From NCBI RefSeq assembly GCF_030247185.1, contig NC_080571.1, positions 162,226,352-162,290,351 of the forward strand: 64,000 nt of DNA, given 5' to 3'. Below, piece by piece: positions 31,691 to 43,697 of the stretch. The notes beneath the pieces are model-generated. The model saw nothing but the letters and a program-made list of their open reading frames with translations, was not told the DNA's origin and did not search any database. This DNA is from Malaya genurostris (lineage: Eukaryota; Arthropoda; Insecta; Diptera; Culicidae). Each line of letters starts with the position of its first letter. Within the stretch, counting starts at the first letter, position 1. Position numbers and translations under genes: made by a program.

Positions 31691-33475
31691 TATTAAATGC
31701 AAATGTTTTGTGTAATGGTTACTACTTACGTTATGTTATGTTTATTGTAATATGACATATGAATTATTTGTGTCATTATAAAAAACTGTATAATGAAGAT
31801 ATGAGTTGTACTTGTATAGGATATAGTTATTGTATAATTTCATATGGTAAATGAAATGACTCGAGATCAGGACGATAATGAAATGTAAAATATTATTTGA
31901 GATTCATAACTGTGATTGTCATCAGGGTATACTGCTGTAAAGTTAGCTTCAAACAGATTTAGATTGCATTTGAACTACGTAATGCGGTTATTATATTTTG
32001 TTCAATGAGCTCCTTGTATTGGAAATTTCTTCCGAAAAAGTCGTTAAAAAGTCAATAAATTCAGAAAAATATTCAATTTTATTTTTTCGTTTGATTGTAT
32101 AACATTCTTGTAAATTTAGCCTATGTGTAGTGTGTATAGCAATTTGCTCAAGAAAGTTTTATTTTTATTGGAAATTCTATTCAGCTTACAAGTAGAGTCA
32201 TCTAATTTTATCATGAAAAAGTTTTCTTCTATAAAATGCATTTCGTAAATATGATTATCATTAGAGCATACGACAATTCTTTTGAATATAAAATAAGCGC
32301 CGTATTCGTCGGTCACTAAATATTTCCCCAAATATAGTGTGTTCACTGTCTTCGATGGAGAAATAACAATCGTTATACAGTTTGGCTTTTAGGTTTTGTG
32401 TTTATAAAATGCGTGGCCGCCGGTTTATATGTAAAATGCTAAAACTAAAAATTTATGTTCAGGTTATATTTATTATCTATGGATTCATCCAAACGAAATA
32501 TTTGACGACCTTCCTGTGTCCTATGTTTCGCGATTTTTTCTATTTTTTGGCAAAGCTCTTGAACCAAATACAAATTATAATACGGAGTACTTCGACCAAT
32601 TCTCGAGGACAAGTTTTTTGATATGCGGTACACTGTCATGATACATTGTCAGAGTGACAGTGTACTTTGATGAAATGTTAATGAAACTGGAACCACTGGA
32701 AATCGGAATCCAGTTCACCATGGATACGTTTTGTTTTGTTGAGGATACTGTTTATTTTTCAAATCAACATAAGGAAAGTGAGCTTTTTACCAAAATATTA
32801 AACTTATTTTTCATTTTTAAGTTTTCTATTATGGAAATTGTACATCAAGTGAAATTCGGGCATCAGAATGATCGGAACCGGTAGTATAACGAAACTTCTG
32901 GTATCAATTCTCCACGACGAAACAAGGAACTATATTTTGATGTACAGGAGTTGTAATTCTCATTTTCGGAAACAACACAGCCATATGAGAAAGATCGTTT
33001 GAAAATATTTGGTGCTTTGAGAAATGCTTTGCATCTACGAAAGGATCGTCCAGATGGTTCTACGAAGCAATTAATTCGGCGGTCACCTTTGGAGCGAAAC
33101 TTTTGTTCAGGCGTTACTAAATGCTATTCGAAAATTTTATATCTGATGTGAGGTGTATATTTGTTCGTAGTCATAAAAATCTCTCCGCAGCTAAAATAAC
33201 GTCTGCCACGTGTATTTTTTTTGAAGTCAAACAAAATTGTATTATTATTGTGAGAAAAATTATCATATTTCTTCTATTATTCATACATAAACTATGAGAA
33301 AAACACTGAGGCAATTAGCAATTTGTCAATTATGACATGACTTTTTTGTCTTATTTGCTTGTTCTTCCATAAAAAAAAACAATATGGAACTTAGTAATGT
33401 ATTAATAATAAACCTCAAATTACGTCTTGAAATATGAATCATTTCACGCAAAAACGTCTTCGATAGCGACACCTT
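31691..33475. other. Unassigned AT-rich DNA
   Basis: Frames of 60-80 codons (32116-32346 minus, 32382-32621 and 32654-32884 plus) have no recognised domain and no copies in the window. I see no repeat ends here. Confidence 0.5.
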
Positions 33476-35174
33476 GGCCCTTATTACGGGTATCACTACA
33501 GGGAGAAAACCAAGTGAAGTGATTTTTACCTTATTATCGGTATCACTTCACGGTGAAAACTAAGTGAAGTAAATGAAGGTCATTATCACGAAAGTCACTT
33601 CAGAGAAAAAAGTAATTACTTAGATGAGCTTGTTGTTATTACCCAAGTAGCAATCCGCAACTAGTTCTGATACGACAAAGTCCAAACTATGTTGCAACAA
33701 GAGCACGAATATGTGTTTTAAGTTATACTGGTTAAAACATGGTGACAGCAATGTTTCATCATAACATAACTAGTTACGAAATAGTTATTTAGGTTTCCAA
33801 TCATAACATATTTGTGTCATATTGAATTAAATATAATTTATAAGCTATCGCTACTTAATCCAAACATATTTTTAATCACAACAATGCTTCTAGCCACTAG
33901 TTGAAAATAAGTTTATTTGACGTCAATAGTAGCAACCCATAACAAGTTTTGATACCACTTAACCCAACTGTGTTGCAACAAGAGCACGAACATGTTTTTT
34001 TATGTTATACTGGTTAAAACAAGGTGACAGCAGTGTTTCTTTATAACGTAAACATCAAACTAACTATCATTTGTAAGTTATCGTTACTTGATTCTAACAT
34101 ATCTTTAATCACAGCTATGTTTTTAGCTACTAGTTGAAAAAAGGTTTATTTTCCGTTGCGAAACCATTATAAATACGTTAAAGTATATGTGAATCGTTAC
34201 TGTGAATTGATATAGCAATAACTTAGATATTATAAGATTATAACATATAATTTCTTCATCAATTCAGATAGTTATCGGTAAGTTTTCCCAACGTTATGAT
34301 AACTAAAATGCAAACCAAACAACCTTTGTTGGCTTGAATATGGCGAACACAATATGGAGTCTCAAGAAGTGTATGAAACGTAAATAAAACCAGGATATTA
34401 CTCTATTCAAAACTACTTTTTGCCGAAAATAGTGAAAGACAGAATAGTCATTTTTGTTCTATGCACTGTCATAAACACGAAGGAAATAATATAGAGATTG
34501 AACATCGATTGTGATAATATTATAGTTCTCATGATATATGAATTTAAAATGATGAGAAATCACTTTACTTGGAATAATTTTGAGCATTCTGAACATAGGG
34601 TTATAATTTTGTTTATTTTTTATATCTTTATAAACAGATTTTGATTGAAGGCGCATAAAAAACAGTTAAGTAAAATTGAATTCCGCTCGACAATTTTTGG
34701 ATCGTTGTGAAATTTGTACCTTGTATCAAGTTTGTGACTCTTCTGCTTTTTTATTGAAGATAGAAAAGTATTCTGGACTCATTCAATGTTTATAGTGTCG
34801 ATGGTGACTAAGTTTCAACTAGTTTACTTGGAAACCAGTTATTTTCAAGTTATGAAAAGATAAGTTATTTCAGTATGGCATTACAACGTAACGACAACAT
34901 ATTTTTAGCCGATTTAACAACTAGTAGAAACTGCGCTTTTTGAGTCATGCAAGTGGTTAGATGTTAGTAACAATCACTCAAATATCTGGTTGCAAACTAG
35001 TCACAAACAAGCTAGCGTAACAAAAATTGTTACTTGGGTACGAACATCAAATCACCAACATTTCGTTTGAAAAAATGATTTTTTTCACTACAGTGATTAT
35101 TTAATTGACCGTGTCACTGGTAATAGGTAAAATCAAGTGAAGTGAAAGTGGAAGTGGGAACGGTAATAAAGGCC
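33476..35174. mobile_element. Harbinger-like MITE with nested insert
   Basis: Ends GGCCCTTATTACGGG and GGTAATAAAGGCC are flanked by CTT (33473-33475, 35175-35177). Subterminal AAGTGAAGTGA motifs repeat. Most of the length is the second element at 33640-35040. Confidence 0.7.
33640..35040. mobile_element. TACCCAAGTA element with internal duplication
   Basis: Inverted ends TACCCAAGTAGCAAT and ATTGTTACTTGGGTA. A 280-bp segment is repeated in tandem: GCAACAAGAGCACGAA occurs near 33692 and 33974, and AGTAGCAA(T/C)CC near 33646 and 33928. No coding frame. Confidence 0.7.
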
Positions 35175-35332
35175 CTTGTTTACATGATAATTACTAGCAT
35201 ACTTTGATGTCGTAGCGTTGCCAGAAATTTTATTTTTCAACTTTTTTAAGCTGTCATGACGAAACAGTAAAACAAGCTAGGCTAAATTGATCATTCTGTG
35301 AACCAAACATTAGCGCTCCGGATGTATGAAAC

Positions 35333-35620
35333 TTAGGGCATATTCAGGAGTGTTCTAGTTCTAGATGCATAATTTATGTCAGTTTTAAAATTTAAATCTA
35401 GAAATTATAACAAAATGAACTGGCAGCCCCAGCAGCGTTTTATCTGTGTTTCAAATATAGAAAAAATAGAACGGCAATGTATACCAGTTTTAAATTTGAC
35501 AGTAGAGCTGGTCGAATATATAAAACTAAAATGGATTGCTGGGGATACGTTTGTTTCAGTTTCATTTACATTATAGACCACCCATAAGAATCTTGCATCT
35601 GCTGAATTTGCTCTTAGGGG
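35333..35620. mobile_element. TTAGGGCAT MITE, near-complete
   Basis: Starts TTAGGGCATATTCAGGAG and ends GCTGAATTTGCTCTTAG, about 288 bp. It is inverted relative to the two tandem copies at 27653-28178. Confidence 0.75.
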
Positions 35621-36208
35621 TATTATTATTTGTATTTGCTTGAACTTTGGGTTGAAGAAAGTCCATGTCGCGAATCTGATAGGGCTCCGATGATTTGCTG
35701 CTAATATCGCTCTAGGTTTGCTAATGTCACCAGCTCGAAACAATTTCTCGAGTTCACTCTGTCTGCAGTAGAGATGCCAGATATTTTCATAGAAAATCTG
35801 TATTGCTTTATATAAAAAGTCTGTATTAATCTGTATTCACTAATAAAATGAAATAACGTGGTTGTAGAATGGTAGACTCAATCAGTCGTTGCCGCGTTCA
35901 CAATAATATTCAACGACGAAATTATTTTTATTCACAACAATTGAATTGTAATTCCATAAATCTCGGTTGATCTCTATGGTCTTCTGAAAAATCAACCGAG
36001 TTGTTTATCTAGTTTGAAATTGTTGATTTCATTATTTGACATTAAATTTCTTCGCCCAATATGCAACGTCAAGTCGGGTCATACAGCTCTCAGTTTGACG
36101 GTAAAGCTTCCTTGAATATCAGTTCAAATTGTTTTCAAATTATAATATAAATGGATTTCACAACAGATTTCCATATAAATTTGTGATTTCTTCATTGATT
36201 GACAGACT

Positions 36209-37544
36209 TGTTACGTATTGTTTTGTATCACACTACTGGTGGCTGCTTTTCAGCACCGGACCACCAGTTCAGGGTCGTTTATATTCTTGGTCACCGGAGA
36301 AATTTCACTTCACTATTTTTAGGCGGACTTTCTTCCCAACCTGTGGCCACTGAGTTAATCGTTTCGGCGGAAACAAGTAACAAAATAAACAAAATGGACG
36401 ACACAGCTTGTATAAAAAAAAGACCGTACAATTTTTAACTTTTTAAACGCTATATTGTATCTATACTAATATTTTTACTTGCGCAAGTTTATTTAAAGAA
36501 CTTCGTAGCTCAGCTCTCCGTTGCGGCCGTGATGCACGTTGGTCGACTTGATGGTTCTCTGGACGACGGGCGGGGTGGACCTCTGCTGTGGGGCGATGGA
36601 ACAGCAGATGATGTAGCAACTCGGCCTGTCTGTAGCGGAGGCCTTCGTTCCGAGGATGATCCCCGGAGAGTGGTATTGTGCGCACTATTTTCTGTTGCAC
36701 TATACGACACACGCGTCGGGCTAGCAGCAAACGAACATAACCGGCAAACAACCAGTTTATTGAACTTGGGCCGGTACGAATTATTGATCCCTTTGGATCC
36801 ACTAAAAAATTTCATAGACCAGAAACTTAAATGACGGAACGGAACGGATTGTCACTTTTGATGGGTGACACGCTGCTGCAACCTTCACTCTACCGGGTCA
36901 ACCAAATACTAGCTCTCGCTTAAGGGTTTTCCCGCGGTTTTATCGGCTTGCTGTCCATTTTCCATCCCAATCCCACCGCCGCCTTCAAAGCATGCCACCC
37001 CGCATTTTATGCTGCGATGATGACGACGATGACAGTGTGTAGACAGATGACGGTTACAATGTATTATCGTTTTCTGGTTGGTGTCTTGATTAATATTTGT
37101 ACCTACTATACTTGTTTCCTTTTTCTAAATATTATTTAATATGTGATATGATTTGATATATGAATTGAACAATAACAAAGATACATACATAAATTGATGA
37201 ATATAAATAAATAAATAAATACTTTTGAATATAATATATAATTTAATAATGAATATGTAGTAAATAAATGTAAATGAATAAATAAAAATATAGATAAATA
37301 AATAAATAAATAGAATAAATAATTGAACAAAACCCTACTTTTGACACCAACCTTTGCTATTGAGCAGAACTTAAACGTGACTCAAACATGTAAACACGGA
37401 GTATGAACGCGATTGACGTTTAAATTCTACTCAGACATTTACTGACAATGAAATAAACAAAAATATACAATATTTGAAAAATATATACAAGCTGGACTCA
37501 GTGACCCAAGGAACTATATTGTGACCAGAGAATAACAGGTCACA
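36209..37544 (-). repeat. 3' LTR of gypsy-like element
   Basis: On the plus strand it runs from TGTTACGTATTG to CAGGTCACA. It contains a GC-rich block (36510-36720) and an AAATAAAT microsatellite (37205-37325). Open frames in the GC-rich block occur on both strands in all LTR copies and look like composition, not genes. Confidence 0.85.
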
Positions 37545-37948
37545 ATTTTCCCCGACTCGGTTTAAAAAAAAAACCGTAGGTTTTTTTTTCGAACAAAAGC
37601 CGACTTCTAATGCGACTACTTCTTCTCTAGTACTAGTTTCAATTCCGAGGGATGATTTTTCCAAAGGCCAGAGGAGCTCTCTCTCCCGGAATTGTATGAT
37701 TCTAAAGCAGTGAGCCTGTCCATTTTCAGTCTCGTGCTCTTGCCGAAATATTTGTCAAAATCAGGTGCGATATGTTCCATCCATCATTCCCAAAACAACT
37801 GCGAAAGTGTAGCCGTCGAAACTGTTTAATATGCGTCAGAATTTGAGACGGTCTTTGCATTGGTAGAGCAGAAATATTGATCGCAAACACAACAAATAAC
37901 AGAAACTATCCGGAAGAAAAACAGACTAAATTTCACATATTCTCCCCT

Positions 37949-38059
37949 TTTTCACTGTCACGAGAACGACGCTCGGACAAAAAAACCACTACTGTCACAA
38001 GAACGACGCTTGGACAAAACACCATTACTGTCACAAGAACGACACTTGGACAGAATATT
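37949..38059. repeat. Three imperfect 33-36-bp tandem units
   Basis: ACTGTCAC(G/A)AGAACGAC(G/A)CT(T/C)GGACA is repeated three times in the LTR-element interior. The units encode a short VTRTTLGQN-like repeat in one frame, but no protein is recognised. Confidence 0.7.
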
Positions 38060-38320
38060 TTCAACCTAACTCATTCGTACGTCTCATTCATTCAATTTCA
38101 TTCATTCTTAGTCACATTAACATTCATTAACTTTACTCAATCGCACTCACTTTCTGACTTCATATTCATTCATGTACATGACACGCATACTATCTTTAAC
38201 TAATTAAAACTTATATTACGGACGCCCTTAATTTTAATATTTTTCTTTTCGACTCTTTCCGAAGAGTCGAAAAGATACATAATTTTAACGAAATGTTTCA
38301 CTCATTACGTACTTCTATTA

Positions 38321-38983
38321 CCCACATTATCGAAATGACGGAATGCGTAATGAATTCTTACTCGACTGCATGATTTTTCAGTGCTCGATCGGTTCAGTGC
38401 TAGAATTTTCGCCTGAGTTGGCAGCTCGATCAACCTGATTGACAGTGACATTATAAATGTCATTGAATATTCGCTCATTTTATGAATGTGTTAGTGTGAA
38501 ATTTAAGCGACTTAAGCCATTTCACTACACTCCAGCTAGAGGAATGGATGATGCTGACTAAGGTAGGCCGTTTTGTTAATTTCCAGCGAATTTCAATAGT
38601 TTATATTGGGATTCTAAGAAGAACTGCTTATTTACTAGTTCTGTATATCCGAAAAACATGTAGTTTTAAATTTGTATATTCAGTTATATAATGTTTTCGT
38701 TTAAAAATAAACTGAAAATCAGCACGAAAACGTGCAAAATCAGGAAAGAAGAAGAAGAAGACGAATTGACAATTCAGTCCGCATCTTCTCACTTAATTCC
38801 GAATGATTTCCGAATCAACCGGTTGTAGGCGAACCGGTTCATTCGGTATCGGTTGTTGCACTGGAGTTGGAATTGATTCGGAATTCATTATGATTTCCAC
38901 ATGAAATTCCGAATGAAAATTTCTCGCCGATTCGGAATTGATTCGGAATCCATTCGGAATCCATTCGGATCTGATAATGTGGG
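38321..38983 (-). mobile_element. CCCACATTATC MITE, TA duplication
   Basis: Complete copy within the LTR-element interior, flanked by TA on both sides (38319-38320, 38984-38985). Confidence 0.88.
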
Positions 38984-39179
38984 TACTCGCTCAACTTGTG
39001 AGAGAAAATCGATTGAAGCTACGCAGAATGAAAACATTTACGTTGAGAGTGTACAGTTGGCATCTAATCGGCGGGCAAACGTTATCCCGCCACCTTAGAT
39101 ACCACCCTGTCGTATGTTTGTTTATTTTCCGATCTGTCAGTTCTGCTCGTACATTACTGACCGCTAATAGAAAATAATG

Positions 39180-39640
39180 AAAAGTGATACAAATTTGGTG
39201 GTACAGGTAAGTATTCTGTTTAATTATATTGTTTTGTTTTTATTTACAGGATACTGGATGTGTTGCCAGTTTTTTTTTGGGAAAAGGATGGGTAAACCGC
39301 GTAGATTCAGCCGAGCAATACTTCTAAGTGACGGTATTTGACAATTTAAAAAAAAAAACTTGCTCACCAATGGAGATGGTAAATATAATCCAGGAAAATT
39401 ATTTAAACAGTAACTTATTTCATTTGTTTTTCTTACAGCACACCTGTCTTATACAGAGCTCCAGCAGGAATTAATTTGACATAAGCAGATGCATCGGCTC
39501 CAGAGTAAAAGTGGATTCTACGTCCGTAATGGCTGGCTGCAGCCGAATACTGATGCTGCCATCAAATTATTCCGGCCTTCCCTGGACATGTTTTGTATGC
39601 GACTATAAGGATATGAATAAAATAATTTCTGCCCTATCCG
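39180..39640 (+). pseudogene. Exon-intron-like segment of unknown origin
   Basis: Two introns with good splice signals lie close together: 39207-39249 (GTAAGT...TTTACAG) and about 39379-39438 (GTAAAT...CTTACAG). After the second, a frame reads KSGFYVRNGWLQPNTDAA and ends MFCMRL before a stop; an AATAAA follows near 39615. One in-frame stop interrupts it upstream. I do not recognise the product. It could be a captured host gene fragment or an unfamiliar element gene. Confidence 0.35.
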
Positions 39641-40139
39641 AATCTTTGTTAATAATTTCTGGGATACTCCTCTACGTTATTTAAGTTCCCATTGTTTCTA
39701 TTCTGTATGTGTATACGATTTCGCGTTAAATCACATATTTTGCGGCTCAAATGAATTGTCTGATTGCTGAAAGTAGCACAGATTTGATAAAGAACTTTTT
39801 ATGTCCGATTTTCTTGTAATTTGAAATCCTTTTAGAAAGATGAGAAATACCTTTTCCGATTTTTTTTCCAAATTATGAGAAACAAAATTTAATTTGCCTA
39901 ATTAACTACATTAAAACGAACATAAAAACAATTAACAGATTTTATGATAGATTTGCCTAATTCTTTGATATCATTTGGTTTTCATTTCTGAGTTGTGTGA
40001 TGATCTGCGGAGTTGTACCGAAAGCATAATGTGTATAAAACATTGATGCGTTCATTGGGGGCTTGCAAAAATGAGTTTTCGGCGGAACACTAGACGAACA
40101 GATCACATGAAAACATCCAAATAAAGGTGATTCAATGTG

Positions 40140-40424
40140 TCAATATTCGAGAGCATTTGCCTTTGTATCATCTGATACTTTGATTATTTTTTCTCGATTT
40201 CGCTTCCGCGTACGGTAAATGCAGGAGAGAATGACCGAATATGCAGTCAGTTTTAACTCCCCATTTGTTAAATATTGCACATTAATTATAACACACCAAC
40301 CTAGAAGCAGTTCTCTTGTTTGCTTAAATTTGAGATCTGCTTTGGCCATCTTAAAAAGAAACATAAAATAACACATAAAACGACGAAAACTTTCGCAACC
40401 CCAACAAAAATAAACAAAAATCAC
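40140..40424 (-). CDS. Possible gag start of LTR element
   Basis: First sizeable frame after the primer-binding site on the element strand. An internal Met begins MAKADLKFKQTRELL. No gag domain can be confirmed, and the frame is short, so this is tentative. Confidence 0.25.
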   Translation of the reverse strand: MIFVYFCWGCESFRRFMCYFMFLFKMAKADLKFKQTRELLLGWCVIINVQYLTNGELKLTAYSVILSCIYRTRKRNREKIIKVSDDTKANALEY

Positions 40425-40638
40425 AAGTATCAGAATGAAATGGTATTGGTAAATGTCAAATTTAGTCTGTTGGTATTGGTATCACAATTAATCCCAGGAA
40501 CAATTTCCGAACACAATATCGACCTGATAAACAAATACGCGAATAATGAAATGAACGTAGTGAATTGAATTTTCTCCGGGAGACACGATAAAAAAGTGGT
40601 TTGCTTCTGGTCTAGGGATCAAATCACTTTTTTTTATT

Positions 40639-40655
40639 TTACGTTGGGCGCCAAT
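40639..40655 (-). promoter_or_regulatory. tRNA primer-binding site of LTR element
   Basis: On the minus strand, TTGGCGCCCAACGT begins right after the LTR terminus. TGGCGCCC matches the tRNA-Lys 3' end used by gypsy-type elements, which fixes the element's orientation. Confidence 0.75.
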
Positions 40656-41997
40656 TGTTACGTATTGTTTTGTATCACACTACTGGTGGCTGCTTTTCAG
40701 CACCGGACCACCAGTTCAGGGTCGTTTATATTCTTGGTCACCGGAGAAATTTCACTTCATTATTTTTAGGCGGACTTTCTTCCCAACCTGTGGCCACTGA
40801 GTTAATCGTTTCGGCGGAAACAAGTAACAAAATACACAAAATGGACGACACAGCTTTATAAAAAAAGACCGTACAATTTTTAACTTTTTAAACGCTATAT
40901 TGTATCTATACTAATATTTTTACTTGCGCAAGTTTATTTGAAGAACTTCGTAGCTCAGCTCTCCGTTGCGGCCGTGATGCACGTTGGTCGACTTGATGGT
41001 TCTCTGGACGACGGGCGGGGTGGACCTCTGCTGTGGGGCGATGGAACAGCAGATGATGTAGCAACTCGGCCTGTCTGTAGCGGAGGCCTTCGTTCCGAGG
41101 ATGATCCCCGGAGAGTGGTATTGTGCGCACTATTTTCTGTTGCACTATAAGACACACGCGTCGGGCTAGCAGCAAACGAACATAACCGGCAAACAACCAG
41201 TTTATTGAACTTGGGCCGGTACGAATTATTGATCCCTTTGGATCCACTAAAAAATTTCATAGACCAGAAACTTAAATGACGGAACGGAACGGATTGTCAC
41301 TTTTGATGGGTGACACGCTGCTGCAACCTTCACTCTACCGGGTCAACCAAATACTAGCTCTCGCTTAAGGGTTTTCCCGTGGTTTTATCGGCTTGCTGTC
41401 CATTTTCCATCCCAATCCCACCGCCGCCTTCAAAGCATGCCACCCCGCATTTTATGCTGCGATGATGACGACGATGACAGTGTGTAGACAGATGACGGTT
41501 ACAATGTATTATCGTTTTCTGGTTGGTGTCTTGATTAATATTTGTACCTACTATACTTGTTTCCTTTTTCTAAATATTATTTAATATGTGATATGATTTG
41601 ATATATGAATTGAACAATAACAAAGATACATACATAAATTGATGAATATAAATAAATAAATACTTTTGAATATAATATATAATTTAATAATGAATATGTA
41701 GTAAATAAATGTAAATGAATAAATAAAAATATAGATAAATAAATAAATAAATAAATAAATAAATAGAATAAATAATTGAACAAAACCCTACTTTTGACAC
41801 CAACCTTTGCTATTGAGCAGAACTTGAACGTGACTCAAACATGCAAACACGGAGTATGAACGCGATTGACGTTTAAATTCTACTCAGACATTTACTGACA
41901 ATGAAATAAACAAAAATATACAATATTTGAAAAATATATACAAGCTGGACTCAGTGACCCAAGGAACTATATTGTGACCAGAGAATAACAGGTCACA
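40656..41997 (-). repeat. 5' LTR of gypsy-like element
   Basis: Direct repeat of 36209-37544 with few differences; the main length difference is in the AAATAAAT microsatellite. A third, interrupted copy lies at 48903-49221 and 51614-52115. Confidence 0.85.
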
Positions 41998-42202
41998 GAC
42001 TTTTATCTCGTCACTGGAATCAAATACTAAAAGATAGCTCAGACAGAAAAGTTTAATTTCTTCTTTGATACTTTTTGTGAAATCTGAATAAATCTGTATT
42101 AAATTGAGGAAATCTGTATAAAATCCGTACTCTGTATTAAATCTGTATGAGCATGTATAATACATACAGATAAATCTGTATGAATAGCATCTCTGGTCTG
42201 CA

Positions 42203-42324
42203 GCTTTAGGGCATTTTCAGTTGTGTTCTAGTTCTAGATGCACAATTTATGTCAGTAACAAAATTTAAATCTGGATTTTATAACAAGAAAAATTGGCAGC
42301 CCCAGCAGTGTTTCAAATATACTA
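42203..42324. mobile_element. TTAGGGCAT MITE fragment
   Basis: TTTAGGGCATTTTCAGTTGTG through GGCAGCCCCAGCAGTG. The same fragment is at 52331-52452, inside the tandem duplication. Confidence 0.7.
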
Positions 42325-42522
42325 ATATACTACGTTTTCGTTCTAGCCATCAGAAAAGATATAGCATCTCGGTGCAATATCCGAAAAGTCGTTACATAAA
42401 TAGTGTAAACTTTGCGTCTGCTTAGCGGTTCAAATTGAACTGTTAGGCGGAGATGGCAGTTCAATTTGAACTGCTTTAAGCACTGATGAGCCGAAGGCGA
42501 AACGTGAAGAAAGCTGATACTA
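42325..42522 (+). mobile_element. 198-bp insertion carrying a hammerhead ribozyme
   Basis: Absent from the duplicate copy, where the site reads ATACTA without interruption (52447-52452). Here ATACTA flanks the insert (42319-42324, 42517-42522). The preceding ATATACTA is itself doubled, so the exact duplication is 5-8 bp. There is no coding frame. Over half the insert is the ribozyme fold. It may be a retrozyme-like element moved in trans by a retrotransposon; the mobilising family is unknown. Confidence 0.75.
42410..42509 (+). ncRNA. Type III hammerhead self-cleaving ribozyme
   Basis: All core elements are present in order. Helix III: CTTTGCG (42410-42416) pairs with CGTGAAG (42503-42509), 7 bp including two G-U pairs. 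Cleavage site GUC ends at 42418. Helix I: TGCTTA (42419-42424) pairs with TAAGCA (42477-42482) and is extended by a long inverted repeat around GTTCAAATTGAAC. Conserved box CTGATGA is at 42483-42489. Helix II is GCC-GAA-GGC (42490-42498). Conserved box GAAA is at 42499-42502. RNA from the plus strand should cut itself between 42418 and 42419. The open helix III makes it type III, whereas most metazoan retroelement hammerheads described are type I. Confidence 0.85.
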
Positions 42523-43616
42523 AAATAGATTTCCAAGATTTTGTCAGATTTCCCAGTTCTTTACGGGTATTTACCTCTTTAGATCTTTTATTTTACTGTC
42601 TGAAAATGACGCCCGGTCTAAATTTCCTTGTATATATGTAGTAGACAAAGACAACTCCAGATAAGTTTTTGAGTCAGAGGCAGATTTTTGAAAAACTAAC
42701 CTGGCAACTCTGTATTTACCGCATTAATCTGGAAACTTGGCAACGCTTGTTACACGGCAAATCGTCGAGGAGAGATGCCATTTATACAGATTTATCTGTA
42801 TATAAAGGTTTTTATATGAACATACAAATTTCATACATAGTAAAAATTTCATTCGAATCTCCCAAATTTTATACAGATTCTTACAGATACCACAAGAATT
42901 ATGAATGAAATAGTGAAACTTTTTGGAAAATTCGGAAATTATACTTTCACACTTACTGTGTGAATTATACATTCACGCTTACTGTAAACCTAAATGGATG
43001 CCCACACCTTATGTCTATTGTACCGGTCGGAATAATTTTCTGCCAACGAGCTGATGTTCATGCCTATTCATTCGAACTTGTTCAATGTCGGCGACTGAGA
43101 CAGAAAAACAGATGTAGCCATAGGCGTTTGAAACAAAGCTAGCGAAACTTCCAATGACTAGGCATGGTTATTCAATAAGGATTTAGACAAACAAAACAAA
43201 CTCACAAAATGAACAGAATAAACTTATTATGACAGACGCTAGAGGTGTGCGAAACAGCTCATATTGGTGAGCAGCTACGAACCGATCAGCTCACCAAAAT
43301 GAATCGATTCGATTAATCAGCTCATTTCAATTCAACTGATGGTTAATTTCGTGAACCGTTTTTCTTGCACCGTGAGAAATAAGATTTATCTAGATCTAGA
43401 TAGATAAAGGGTAGATACAAATAGGGAAGAAATAACGACACTTGATGCTAATATTTCTTCTTGTTTAGAACTCGCTCTTCAAGAGCCGAAGATCCGTTCA
43501 GCTCGTAGCTTATTCCCCCTTTCACAATGCGGCGAACTGGGTAGCAAATGAGTGAGTTGGTGAGCTGCGGTTCTTTTTAAAAGATCTGTGAGCTGTCAGT
43601 TCTCTTTTGTGATTCG

Positions 43617-43697
43617 CCGATACGGAATCCATTCGGATCTGATAATGTGGGAGGCAACGCCTCACATTATCAGATCCGAATGGATTCCGAATGGATT
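43617..43697. mobile_element. Mini-palindrome of CCCACATTATC MITE ends
   Basis: CATTCGGATCTGATAATG and CATTATCAGATCCGAATG face each other across about 12 bp. This matches the tail-to-tail junction seen at 14170-14235, with the element bodies deleted. Also present at 53543-53614. Confidence 0.75.

Larger units (their letters stand above)
36209..41997 (-). mobile_element. Non-autonomous gypsy-like LTR element
   Basis: Two direct repeats of about 1.34 kb bound a 3.1-kb interior. They are flanked by a 4-bp duplication, GACT (36205-36208, 41998-42001); the unoccupied site is at 2913-2916. The primer-binding site lies beside the right LTR, so the element reads on the minus strand. The interior has no protease, reverse transcriptase or integrase. 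It holds a short repeat array, a MITE and an exon-like segment. Long LTRs with a non-coding interior fit a LARD-like derivative. Confidence 0.85.
35767..42200. mobile_element. CAGAGATGC hAT-like host, split by LTR element
   Basis: Left part 35767-36208 starts AGAGATGCCAGATATTTTC. Right part 41998-42200 ends AGCATCTCTG after repeated AATCTGTAT motifs. The gypsy-like element occupies the middle. Other copies are at 1284-2959, 13336-13538 and 52116-52326. Confidence 0.65.

Noticed and set aside
32116..32884. Cluster of three 64-79-codon frames
   Set aside because: They lie in AT-rich DNA without motifs or splice-supported extension; not distinguishable from chance.
36510..36834. Overlapping 100-codon frames on both strands in the GC-rich part of the gypsy-like LTR
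   Set aside because: They recur only because the LTR recurs, overlap on both strands, and show no domain; GC-rich composition explains them.
37205..37325. AAATAAAT stretches as a centromeric or telomeric satellite
   Set aside because: They are short microsatellites inside the gypsy-like LTR, recurring at 41648-41770 and 51765-51895 with each LTR copy.
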